A stretch of DNA of 32,251 nt. It comes from Phenylobacterium sp. (lineage in GTDB: Bacteria; Pseudomonadota; Alphaproteobacteria; Caulobacterales; Caulobacteraceae). The position numbers and the translations under genes were made by a program. Location: assembly GCF_019636135.1 (NCBI RefSeq), contig NZ_JAHBYD010000041.1, positions 1 through 32,251 on the forward strand, written 5' to 3'. The notes under the pieces are model-generated. The model ran no database searches and was not told the DNA's origin. It saw nothing but the letters and a program-made list of their open reading frames with translations. Shown piece after piece: positions 6,180 through 13,853 of the stretch (position 1 is the stretch's first letter; the number at the start of each line of letters is the position of its first letter).

Positions 6180-8663
6180 TTAAGCGAACATTGATTGTGC
6201 AGGGGAATCCGCGCCCGCCGACAGCCGTTCGGCGAAGCCGGCCCTGAGCGCGGCCGAGAGCGCCGGGGCCGCGATGGGCTTCCTGACCACCTGGGCCGCG
6301 CCGGCCGCGGCGAGGAGCGCCGCCTCGGCGTCGTCGCCGGGGGTCAGCACCACCACGGCCGCGGGGCCGGTCCTGCCGCAGAGCGCCCGGAGCGCCGCGG
6401 CGCGCGCGTCCGGCGCCTCGCCCAGCACGGCGGCGTCGCAGAGGATCAGGTCGAAGCGCCCCTGGGCGGCGTCGGCGGGGGCGGCCACCGCCTCGACGGC
6501 GCGCACCTGCGGCGTCAGCACCGCGCGCAGCACCGCCTGGGCCAGCGGGTTGGCGTCCACCAGCAGGACCCGGGCGTCGGCGAAGGTCTCGGCGGCGGGC
6601 GCGTCCTCGCCCCCCGCGGCGGCGCGGCTCTCGGCCGGGCGCCGGAGCGCGATCCGCACGGTGAAGGTCGAGCCCTTGCCCAGCGTGCTCTCCAGCGCGA
6701 TGTCGCCCCCCATGGCGCGCGCCAGGTTGCGGCAGATGGCGAGGCCCAGGCCCGTGCCCTCGTAGTTGCGGGTGATGGAGCCGTCGACCTGGCGGAAGGG
6801 CTCGAACACGTCCTCCTGCCGCTCCTTCGGGATGCCGATGCCGCTGTCGCTGACCGCCAGCACCAGCTCGTCGCCCTCGGCGCGCACGGCCAGGGCGACC
6901 GCGCCCTGGTGCGTGAACTTGATGGCGTTGGACATCAGGTTGAACAGGATCTGCCGCAGGCGGCCCGCGTCGGCCAGGATCCTGGTCGGCGCGCGGTGGA
7001 TGTCGAGGGTGAGCGCGACGCCCTTGGCGTCGGCCTTCTCGGCCCACAGGCGCGCGGTGTCCTCGCACAGCTTCTTGAGGTCCATCTCGGCCGGGGTGAT
7101 GATCATCTTGCCCGTCTCGATCTTCGACAGGTCGAGGATGTCGTCCACCAGGGCGCGCATGGTCTCGCCCGAGCCGTGGACCAGGGCCACCTTGTCCTTC
7201 AGCTCGGCGTCGAGGCGCGGGTCGGCCAGGATCACCTGGGTCATGCCCAGGATGCCGTTCAGCGGCGTGCGGATCTCGTGGCTGGTGGTGGCCAGGAACT
7301 CGGTCCGCGCCTGCACCGCCTTCTCCAGCGAGGCGTTGGCGACCGACAGCTTGCCGTTGGCGTCGCGCACCTGGTTGCGGCTGCGCCGGATCGACAGGAA
7401 CCCGCCGAGCAGCAGGACGCCGACCAGCACCGAGCCGGCCAGCAGGACGTTGGTGACGACGCCGCGGGTGCGGGCGAGCTCCACGTCCTTCTGGAGCTGC
7501 GTCGCCTTGAGGCTCGCGATCCGCGAGGCCTGGTTGGCGTAGTCGAACCGGGCCGACATCAGCGCCGCGTTGGTCGAGGCGGCCAGGTCGCGGGCCTGGT
7601 CGTCGAGCCGCTTGAAGGCCTTGAGGTGCGCCAGCGCCAGGTGCTCCTGGCCGAGCGCCAGATAGGCCTTGTAGGCGGTCTCGTGGAAGTCGCGCTCGAT
7701 GAGGCTGGTGGTCTCGAGGTCGACGCCCGCGAACGTGCGCTCGATCAGGTCGGCGGCGCCCCGCGCATTCCCGCGGGCGAGCTGCAGCCTGGCGGCCACG
7801 CCCCAGACGCCGGGCAGGCTCTCGCGGGCGGCGGCGTCGCTGTTGGCGAGCCGCTCGGCCTCGGCGACGTGGCGCTGGGCGGCGTCGAGCTTGCCGTGCT
7901 CGACCTCGGCGGCGGCGAGGTTGGCCACCACGCTGCTCTCGATCAGCGGGCTCTTCAGCTCGCGCGCGACGGCGCGGGCGCGTTCGAACTCGGCCTCGGC
8001 CTCGGCGTACTTCCGCTGCTCGCGCAACGCGTTGCCGATGTTGTTCCGGGCGCTGACCGTCAGCGACGGGTCGCCCGCGTAGAGGTCGGCCGCCTGGGCG
8101 TAGTACTGGAGCACCTTCGCGTAGTCGCGGGCGTCCTGGTAGATCGTGCCGATGTTCATCAGCGCGATGGCCTGGCTGCGCGCCTCCCCGGCCTTGCCGA
8201 AGATGCGGTAGGCGGCGTGGAAGTCGGTGAGCGCCGCCTGCACCTGGCCCTCGGTGGCCAGCACCCCGGCCTGGGCCATCAGCAGGTCGCCGTGCAGCTT
8301 GGTGTCGGGCGAGCCCCTGGCGACGGCGGCCAGGCCGTCCCGGATGACGGGCCGCGCCTCTTCGAGGCGGTTCAGGCGCAGGAGCGCCTCGCCCTGGAGC
8401 CACTGGGCGGTGGCGATATGCTCGGCCCTGCGCGGCCCGCTCTCCCGCTTGGCGGCGTCGAGGGCGGCGAGCGACTGGCCGAGCGCGGCCTGCGGATCGG
8501 CCATCATCGCCGACTTGGCGGCCTGGACCCTGGCCTCGAACGGCGTCGGGGCCTCGACGTTCGCCGCGTCGGGCGCATAGGCGTGCGCCGCCGGGGCCGT
8601 CGCGAGGACGGCCGCCGCCGCGACGGCCATGGCGATTTCCCTGGAGCGCATGTTCCGGCCCAT
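6180..8663 (-). CDS. TPR-containing hybrid sensor histidine kinase
   Basis: This 827-residue inner-membrane kinase has an N-terminal signal sequence (about 8-28) and a periplasmic tetratricopeptide-like helical region (about 40-395). One transmembrane helix (403-424) follows, then a coiled linker, a HisKA domain with H462 (TSHEIRTPLNG), and an HATPase domain with N-box LFNLMSNAIKF, DSGIGI and GTGLGLAI. The C-terminal receiver (about 697-812) is divergent but keeps D703, D743, T774 and K795. The periplasmic TPR region is probably the sensor, recognising a protein or peptide. The start may instead be M5 (8651). Downstream genes are the receiver and the aldolase. The receiver's alanine-rich sequence suggests reduced constraint; phosphotransfer may go mainly to the separate receiver. 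Confidence 0.9.
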   Translation of the reverse strand: MGRNMRSREIAMAVAAAAVLATAPAAHAYAPDAANVEAPTPFEARVQAAKSAMMADPQAALGQSLAALDAAKRESGPRRAEHIATAQWLQGEALLRLNRLEEARPVIRDGLAAVARGSPDTKLHGDLLMAQAGVLATEGQVQAALTDFHAAYRIFGKAGEARSQAIALMNIGTIYQDARDYAKVLQYYAQAADLYAGDPSLTVSARNNIGNALREQRKYAEAEAEFERARAVARELKSPLIESSVVANLAAAEVEHGKLDAAQRHVAEAERLANSDAAARESLPGVWGVAARLQLARGNARGAADLIERTFAGVDLETTSLIERDFHETAYKAYLALGQEHLALAHLKAFKRLDDQARDLAASTNAALMSARFDYANQASRIASLKATQLQKDVELARTRGVVTNVLLAGSVLVGVLLLGGFLSIRRSRNQVRDANGKLSVANASLEKAVQARTEFLATTSHEIRTPLNGILGMTQVILADPRLDAELKDKVALVHGSGETMRALVDDILDLSKIETGKMIITPAEMDLKKLCEDTARLWAEKADAKGVALTLDIHRAPTRILADAGRLRQILFNLMSNAIKFTHQGAVALAVRAEGDELVLAVSDSGIGIPKERQEDVFEPFRQVDGSITRNYEGTGLGLAICRNLARAMGGDIALESTLGKGSTFTVRIALRRPAESRAAAGGEDAPAAETFADARVLLVDANPLAQAVLRAVLTPQVRAVEAVAAPADAAQGRFDLILCDAAVLGEAPDARAAALRALCGRTGPAAVVVLTPGDDAEAALLAAAGAAQVVRKPIAAPALSAALRAGFAERLSAGADSPAQSMFA

Positions 8664-8758
8664 CCCGGCGGCAAGGTTACCGGGCCATCCCTTAAGGTGA
8701 GGCTAAGGGGGAGCTTCCCTGCATCCGGACGGTCGCGCCGCCGTCCAGATACGAGGGG

Positions 8759-9394
8759 TCACTCCGGCCAGAGGTCGCCGACGTCGCCCTTGCGGTTGAG
8801 GGCGCGGACGGCGCGCTTGACGACCGCCAGCAGGCGTTCGCGCCGCGCCGGCTCGTCGTAGGTCATCGAGCCCTTGGCCAGGCCCTCCAGCAGGAAACGG
8901 CCCAGGTCGCGGCTGGCCTGGAAGCGCGGATCGTGGCCCGCCTGCACCATGGCGCCGAACCGGTCGCCGCCGAGCTGGGCGTGGTCGAAGGCGCTGCGGG
9001 CGCTGGCCAGCCGCCCGGCCAGCATCGCGTCGGTGCGCGCCGCGGCCTCCAGCTCGGCGAACGCCACGAACGGCAGCTCGTGCAGCAGCGCCCAGTAGAC
9101 GTCGACGGCGTGCTCGGCGGCGTCCACGCCCGGGGCCGGCTGCGCCGCGGCCTGCTCGAACAGCTTCGCCCGGTTGAGCTCGATGTGCGAGACGGCCGCC
9201 TCGACCAGTTCTTCCCGCGTGGCGAAGTGATAGAGCATGGCCCCGCGCGTCAGGTCGGCGGCGTCGGCGATCACCGCGTTGGTGGCCGCGTGGTAGCCGA
9301 TCTCCGCGAACAGCCGCATCGCCGCATCGAGGATGCGCGCGCGGGTGCGCTGCGACTTGGGCGTCGCGCGGGCGGAGAAGTTCGTCGCGTCCAT
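8759..9394 (-). CDS. TetR-family transcriptional regulator
   Basis: This 211-residue one-component regulator has an N-terminal TetR helix-turn-helix (about residues 18-64; RARILDAAMRLFAEIGY, then TRGAMLYHFATREELV) and a variable helical ligand domain. The frame is open upstream, but the ATG at 9394 gives a normal short N-terminal tail. The ribosome site is weak. The gene is transcribed away from the TetR-HTH/glycosyltransferase gene across a 208-base gap, so it may regulate both itself and that gene. A short inverted repeat (AACGC at 9552-9556, GCGTT at 9563-9567) lies in the gap but is too weak to call an operator. The ligand is unknown. Confidence 0.88.
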   Translation of the reverse strand: MDATNFSARATPKSQRTRARILDAAMRLFAEIGYHAATNAVIADAADLTRGAMLYHFATREELVEAAVSHIELNRAKLFEQAAAQPAPGVDAAEHAVDVYWALLHELPFVAFAELEAAARTDAMLAGRLASARSAFDHAQLGGDRFGAMVQAGHDPRFQASRDLGRFLLEGLAKGSMTYDEPARRERLLAVVKRAVRALNRKGDVGDLWPE

Positions 9395-9602
9395 CGAACC
9401 CAATTCGGGGCGCCCCACCGGGCCTGTTTCGCAGCGTCCTAGGCACGGTTGCCCCGCGGATGCCAAGCGCATACGAACCTGCTGCGCCGCATGGACGCGC
9501 GGTTGTCCGGCCTTTGGGCGCCCGGAGCCCGCGTCTGCCGGGATTTGGCATAACGCCGGCTTGCGTTGACTTCCATCCGGAACTCATGACAGTGCCGCTG
9601 CC

Positions 9603-11039
9603 ATGAAAACGCCCCCCTTGCCGAACCTGCGGGCGAACCTGCGCGACCGCCAGCGGGAGGAGACCCGGGCCCAGATCCTGCGCGCCGTGGGCCGCCAGCT
9701 CGAGCACCGCAGCCTCGAGGAGCTCAGCTTCGCCGAGATCGCCCGCGACGCCGGCGTCGGCGAGCGCACCGTCTACCGCCATTTCCCGACCAAGGAGGCC
9801 CTGCTGGGCGCCTTCTGGGCCTGGATGCAGTCCGAGGCCTTCCGCCAGCCCCCGAAGGCAGCCGAGGGGCCGCCCCGGCCGCGGCGCGCCGACCGGCGCC
9901 TGCGCGAGGCCATCACCGCCAGCCGCGACCCGCAGCGGCCGATGCGCATCCTGATCGCCACCGACGCCTGGGAGCCGCAGGTGAACGGCGTGGTCCGCAC
10001 CCTCACCCGCGTGGTCGGCGAGCTGCAGGCCATCGGCCACCAGGTCGAGGTGATCCACCCCGGCCAGTTCAAGACCTTCCCGCTGCCCACCTACGCCGAG
10101 ATCAAGGTGGCCATCGGCGTCTACGAGCCGGTGCAGGAGCTGTTCAAGGCCTTCGAGCCCGAAGCCATCCACATCGCGACCGAAGGCCCGATCGGCCTGG
10201 CGGCGCGGCGCATCTGCGTGGAGTGGAAGCTGCCCTTCACGACCAGCTACCACACCCGTTTCCCGGAATACGTCTCGGCGCGCCTGCCGCTGCCGCTGGC
10301 GGCCGGCTACGCCTACATGAAGTGGTTCCACAAGCCGTCGGGCCGGCTGATGGTGGCGACGCCCACCATGCAGAAGGCGCTGGAGACCCACGGCTTCCGC
10401 AACATCTCGGCCTGGTCGCGCGGCGTCGACACCGACATCTTCCGCCCGCTGGCCGAGGGCGAGGCCGCCCTCTTCGCCGACCTGCCGAAGCCGGTGTTCC
10501 TCTATGTGGGCCGCGTGGCCGTGGAGAAGAACATCGAGGCGTTCCTGGCCCTCGACCTGCCCGGCTCGAAGGTGGTGGTGGGCCCCGGCCCGCAGCTCGA
10601 CGAGCTCAAGGCCAAGTACCCGAAGGTGGTCTTCACCGGCTCGAAGTCGGGCGAAGACCTGGCGGCCCACTACCGAAGCGCCGACGTCTTCGTGTTCCCG
10701 TCGCTCACCGACACCTTCGGCCTCGTGATCCTGGAGGCGATGGCGTCGGGCACGCCGGTGGCGGCCTATCCGGCGCCGGGGCCGATCGACATCATCCCGG
10801 GCTCGGCCGCCGGCGCGCTCGCGCTCACCGCCACCGAGGGCCTGCGCGAGGCCTGCCTCCAGTGCCTGGACCTCGACCGCCAGCGCGTGCGCGCCTTCGC
10901 CGAGGGGTTCTCCTGGCGCGCCTGCGCCGAGGACTTCGTGAAGAACCTGGAGCCCTACCCCGAGCCCGAGAAGACCCGCTTCTGGCGCCGCCTGCGCCGG
11001 CTCGCCCGCGTCCGGCGCAGGCGGCCCGAGGCGGCGTAG
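9603..11039 (+). CDS. TetR-type HTH domain fused to a GT4-family glycosyltransferase
   Basis: One uninterrupted 478-residue reading frame carries two unrelated parts. Residues about 14-75 are a TetR-type DNA-binding domain (REETRAQIL; FAEIARDAGVGERTVYRHF; TKEALL). A proline/arginine-rich linker covers about 80-113. From M114 (9942) a complete retaining GT-B glycosyltransferase of the GT4 mannosyl-/sulfoquinovosyl-like group begins (MRILIATDAWEPQVNGVV; FTTSYHTRFPEY; RGVDTDIF; YVGRVAVEKN; DTFGLVILEAMASG with E378). The TetR ligand-binding domain is missing. No ribosome site precedes the internal ATG at 9942, and the linker keeps strong third-position GC, both of which favour real fusion. A separate glycosyltransferase starting at 9942 with a decayed TetR gene in front is the alternative. 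The product may be a glycolipid; the acceptor is unknown. Confidence 0.75.
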   Translation: MKTPPLPNLRANLRDRQREETRAQILRAVGRQLEHRSLEELSFAEIARDAGVGERTVYRHFPTKEALLGAFWAWMQSEAFRQPPKAAEGPPRPRRADRRLREAITASRDPQRPMRILIATDAWEPQVNGVVRTLTRVVGELQAIGHQVEVIHPGQFKTFPLPTYAEIKVAIGVYEPVQELFKAFEPEAIHIATEGPIGLAARRICVEWKLPFTTSYHTRFPEYVSARLPLPLAAGYAYMKWFHKPSGRLMVATPTMQKALETHGFRNISAWSRGVDTDIFRPLAEGEAALFADLPKPVFLYVGRVAVEKNIEAFLALDLPGSKVVVGPGPQLDELKAKYPKVVFTGSKSGEDLAAHYRSADVFVFPSLTDTFGLVILEAMASGTPVAAYPAPGPIDIIPGSAAGALALTATEGLREACLQCLDLDRQRVRAFAEGFSWRACAEDFVKNLEPYPEPEKTRFWRRLRRLARVRRRRPEAA

Positions 11040-11086
11040 CCGCCTCATCGGCGCCAGGACTCGGGCGGCCTGACGTCCCGCGGCGT

Positions 11087-11104
11087 ATGACACTTTTATG
11101 ACAA
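11087..11104 (-). promoter_or_regulatory. Pho-box-like direct repeat
   Basis: Read on the minus strand, the sequence is TTGTCATAAAAGTGTCAT: two TGTCAT units 11 bases apart with an A-rich spacer, very close to the known PhoB box. It sits between the glycosyltransferase stop (11039) and the Nudix gene. On this strand it points back into the glycosyltransferase gene, and no leftward promoter -10 is obvious, so the controlled transcript is uncertain. Confidence 0.45.
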
Positions 11105-11191
11105 TCCGGTTGGCGCGCCGCGAAACGCCGCGTAAACCGCCCCGCCTGACGATCGGAACGTGATCGATTCGCTGGGAGCGCCGTCGCGCCG

Positions 11192-11641
11192 TTGGGCAAG
11201 AAGCAGGACAGAGTGCGGCCCGAGCTCGATCGCGAGCCGCGCACCCAGTATGCCGCCCTGCCCTGGCGCAAGCGCGAGGACGGCGCCGCCGAGGTCCTGC
11301 TGATCACCTCGCGCGAAAGCCGCCGCTGGGTGATCCCGAAGGGCTGGCCGATGGCGGACAAGGCCCCGGGCCCCTGCGCCGCCCAGGAGGCGTTCGAGGA
11401 AGCCGGCGTGATCGGCGAGACGCGCCGCAAGAGCCTGGGCGTCTACCACTACGACAAGCGCCTGCGCTCGGGCCGCCTGCAGCACGTCCGCGTCCAAGTC
11501 TATCCGATGCAGGTCGTCGAGGAGCGCGACATCTGGCCCGAGATGGCCGAACGCGACCGCAACTGGACCACCCCCGCCGCCGCCGCCGCCCTCGTCGACG
11601 AACCCGAACTCAAGGCCCTGCTCGCCAAGTTCAAGCCTTAG
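11192..11641 (+). CDS. Nudix hydrolase (diphosphoinositol-polyphosphate/dinucleoside-polyphosphate hydrolase-like)
   Basis: This 149-residue cytosolic Nudix protein has a Nudix region PKGWPMADKAPGPCAAQEAF followed by EEAGV. The catalytic EExG core is intact, but the first Glu of the textbook box is Lys here and the Arg of the RE pair is Gln, a pattern typical of DIPP-like family members. Substrates in that group are Ap(n)A, inositol pyrophosphates or polyphosphate; which one applies here is not decidable. The start is uncertain: TTG at 11192, with GGGAG 13 bases upstream, or GTG at 11213, with AGGA close by. It lies downstream of a Pho-box-like repeat and converges on phnE across the composite palindrome. 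Confidence 0.85.
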   Translation: MGKKQDRVRPELDREPRTQYAALPWRKREDGAAEVLLITSRESRRWVIPKGWPMADKAPGPCAAQEAFEEAGVIGETRRKSLGVYHYDKRLRSGRLQHVRVQVYPMQVVEERDIWPEMAERDRNWTTPAAAAALVDEPELKALLAKFKP

Positions 11642-11650
11642 CGGAAACCA

Positions 11651-12016
11651 ATCCCTCCCCTTCAGGGGAGGGCAATCGCATATGGATGCGGGCGGCCGAA
11701 AGGCCGTCAGTCGAACCGCGGAGATCGCGGAGATACGCGGAGGCTTTCCCCATTTGTCATCCCGGTTTGGGCGTAGCCCAAGACCGGGACCCAACCCTCC
11801 GGTGCGTCGATGGTTGGGGGCCGGCCCCTGGCGAGCGGGGCCAGATAACAACCTCAGAGCACCGGACGGTTGGGTCCCGGTCTTCGCCTGCGGCGAAACC
11901 GGGATGACAATCGTGGGAGAGCTTCTCTGCGCATCTCCGCGATCTCCGCGGTTTGACTGACGGCCTTTCGGCCATCCGCATCCATATGCGATGGCCCTGC
12001 CCTGAAGGGGAGGGAT
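11651..12016. repeat. Composite nested palindromic element B
   Basis: Two arms of about 155 bases (11651-11805 and 11859-12016) are largely complementary and fill the whole gap between the convergent Nudix and phnE genes. From outside in: a CCCTCCCC/GGGGAGGG hairpin unit (11651-11672 with 11995-12016); a unit holding GGCCGAAAGGCC (11694-11705 with 11962-11973); a CGCGGAGAT-repeat unit (about 11714-11743 with 11925-11953); a TCATCCCGG ... CCGGGACCCAACC unit (11754-11796 with 11868-11910); and central GGTTG/CAACC and GGCCCC/GGGGCC stems. Several units occur alone elsewhere in the window. ORFs inside it are by-products of the repeat. It could work as a bidirectional terminator. Confidence 0.9.
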
Positions 12017-12021
12017 GGTCG

Positions 12022-12831
12022 CTACAGCAGCCGGCTGCGGATCGCCTGGCTCAGCATGTCGATCAGCGTCACGGCCAGGATGATCACCACCACGATGGCG
12101 GCGGTGCGCGCGTAGGCGAAGCCGTTCAGGCTGTCGAACAGGAGCTGGCCGATGCCGCCGGCGCCGATCAGGCCCAGCACGGTGGCGCTGCGGCTGTTCG
12201 ACTCGAAGCGGTAGAGCGCATAGCTGGTCCACAGCGGCGCCACCTGCGGGATGACGCCCCAGATGATCTCGTGCAGCTTGCTGGCGCCCGTGGCCCGCAC
12301 GCCCTCGACCGGCCCGCGGTCGATGGACTCCACGGCCTCCGAGAACAGCTTGGCCAGCACGCCCGAGGTGTTGACCGCCAGCGCCATCACGCCCGCGAAC
12401 GGTCCCGGCCCCACGGCCACGATGAAGACCGTGCCGATCACCAGGTCCGGCGCCGAGCGGATCACGTCCAGCACGCGCCGGATCGGCCACTGGGCGTAGG
12501 CCGAGGTCATGTTGCGCGAGGCCAGCAGCGACAGCGGGACGGCCAGCAGGATCGCCAGCGCCGTGCCCCAGAGCGCGATCTGGATCGTCAGCCACATCTG
12601 GCCGACGTAGAGCTTCAAGTCGGTCCAGTCGGGGTGGGCGAACTCCCGGGCGAACGTCTGCATGTTCTCCGAACGGGCGAACAGCAGCGGCAGCTTGCTG
12701 ATCTCGGCCGGCCCGAAGGCGATCAGCAGGAGCGCGATCACCCCGCCCCAGACCAGCAGGTCCGGGAGCCGTTGCATGAACGTCTTCTGCGGCGGCGGCG
12801 GAACGGCCGTGGCGGCGGCAGGCAGGCTCAT
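12022..12831 (-). CDS. phnE: PhnE-type phosphonate/phosphate ABC transporter permease
   Basis: This 269-residue inner-membrane permease has about six hydrophobic segments and an EAA-type coupling loop (VEGVRATGASKLHEIIWGVI) that contacts the ATPase. The length and the IGAGGIGQLLFDSLNGF segment match PhnE. It is the last gene of phnCDE. Its ATG overlaps the phnD stop as ATGA, so translation is coupled. No C-P lyase, phosphonatase or phosphite oxidase gene is present in the window, so the imported compound could be a phosphonate, phosphite or a phosphate ester. Confidence 0.92.
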   Translation of the reverse strand: MSLPAAATAVPPPPQKTFMQRLPDLLVWGGVIALLLIAFGPAEISKLPLLFARSENMQTFAREFAHPDWTDLKLYVGQMWLTIQIALWGTALAILLAVPLSLLASRNMTSAYAQWPIRRVLDVIRSAPDLVIGTVFIVAVGPGPFAGVMALAVNTSGVLAKLFSEAVESIDRGPVEGVRATGASKLHEIIWGVIPQVAPLWTSYALYRFESNSRSATVLGLIGAGGIGQLLFDSLNGFAYARTAAIVVVIILAVTLIDMLSQAIRSRLL

Positions 12832-13853
12832 TGGGCGTTTTCGGGGGCGGTCGCGGGCTCGATGGCCTGGGCCTGGGCGATGTCGGCCTTCACCTTGTCG
12901 TACTCGGCCTGGGCCTTGGCGATCCTGGCCTTGTCGCTCCCGCGCTTGGCCGCCGCGAGCTCCTCGCTGGCCTCCATCTCGCGCACCGGGTTCAGGTAGC
13001 TGTTGTCGGCCGGCTTGAAGCCGCCGTAGGCGAGGCCCTTCAGCACCTCGCGCTGCTTCTCGGCCTTGGCGTCCGCGCCCGTGCCGTAGGTCAGGAAGAA
13101 CTGGCGGATCTTCTCCTTCAGCGCCGGGTCGAGGTCCTTGCGCACCACGATCGAGCTTTCCGGCAGCGGCGGGCTCTCCCAGATCACCTCCAGCTTGCCG
13201 GCCTGTTCAGGGCTCTGGCGCTTGAAGAAGACGAGGCCGACCGAGTTGTTCGTGGCCGCGTCCAGCACGCCGTTGGCCACCGAGAACGAGTTGGCCTGGT
13301 GGCTGGCCGCGCGGACGGCCTTGAAGCACTTGTTCGGCTCCACGCCCTTCGGCGTGAAGAGGTAGGTGAGCGGCGCCAGCGTCCCCGAGGTCGACTGGGT
13401 GTCGCCCATGCCGAACGACAGGCTCCTGTCGCAGGCGAGCAGCTTGTCGAGCGTGACGCCGCTGCCCTTCCTGACGATGATGATCGACTTGTAGGTGGCG
13501 TCGCCGCCAGCGTCGACCACGCGGCCCAGCACCTCGCCCTGCGACCGGTTCACCGCCGAGAGGGCGGGCGAGGCCGAGAACCACCCCATCTGCACCTGGT
13601 TGAAGCGCATGGCCTCCACCAGCGAGGTGTAGTTGGTGGCGAAGAACGGCTTCACCTTCACCCCGATCGACTCCGAGAGGTCGGCCAGCAGCGGCGCCCA
13701 GAGGGGCTCCATGGACGACTGGTTCTCGGCCGACAGGATCGAGAAGGTGAGCTCGTCCGGCGTGCCGCCGGCGGCGGCCTTCTCGGCGGGCTTGCCGCAC
13801 GAGGCCAGGCTGAGCGCCGCGACGGCGGCGAGGATGAGGGTGCGACGGATCAT
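12828..13853 (-). CDS. phnD: PhnD-type phosphonate/phosphate-binding lipoprotein
   Basis: This 341-residue solute-binding protein for the PhnCDE importer has a signal peptide ending in the lipobox LASC (lipidated C19), so it is probably membrane-tethered in the periplasm. The core has the PhnD pattern: LTFSILSAENQ, TNYTSLVEAM, GWFSASPAL, the GDTQSTSGTLAP ligand loop (phosphate-group binding) and the later VANGVLDAATNNS. The C-terminal tail of about 45 residues is a charged alanine-rich helix, probably a coiled coil. Its start and stop overlap phnC and phnE by ATGA on either side. Confidence 0.93.
   Translation of the reverse strand: MIRRTLILAAVAALSLASCGKPAEKAAAGGTPDELTFSILSAENQSSMEPLWAPLLADLSESIGVKVKPFFATNYTSLVEAMRFNQVQMGWFSASPALSAVNRSQGEVLGRVVDAGGDATYKSIIIVRKGSGVTLDKLLACDRSLSFGMGDTQSTSGTLAPLTYLFTPKGVEPNKCFKAVRAASHQANSFSVANGVLDAATNNSVGLVFFKRQSPEQAGKLEVIWESPPLPESSIVVRKDLDPALKEKIRQFFLTYGTGADAKAEKQREVLKGLAYGGFKPADNSYLNPVREMEASEELAAAKRGSDKARIAKAQAEYDKVKADIAQAQAIEPATAPENAQ

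Noticed and set aside
6195..8861. An 888-codon open frame opposite the hybrid histidine kinase
   Set aside because: The kinase on the minus strand has all HisKA, HATPase and receiver motifs; the opposite frame is low-complexity and has no domain.
8703..11093. A 796-codon open frame antisense to the TetR/glycosyltransferase fusion
   Set aside because: It is a shadow of GC-rich coding DNA on the other strand; the sense strand encodes clear TetR and GT4 domains and the antisense product has low-complexity, His/Gly/Arg-rich sequence.
11682..11960. Short ORFs inside the gap between the Nudix and phnE genes
   Set aside because: They lie within the composite palindrome and appear on both strands as near mirror images, as expected from an inverted repeat rather than a gene.
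11651..12016. CRISPR array
   Set aside because: The repeated units are inverted and nested, not evenly spaced direct repeats with unique spacers, and no cas genes occur.
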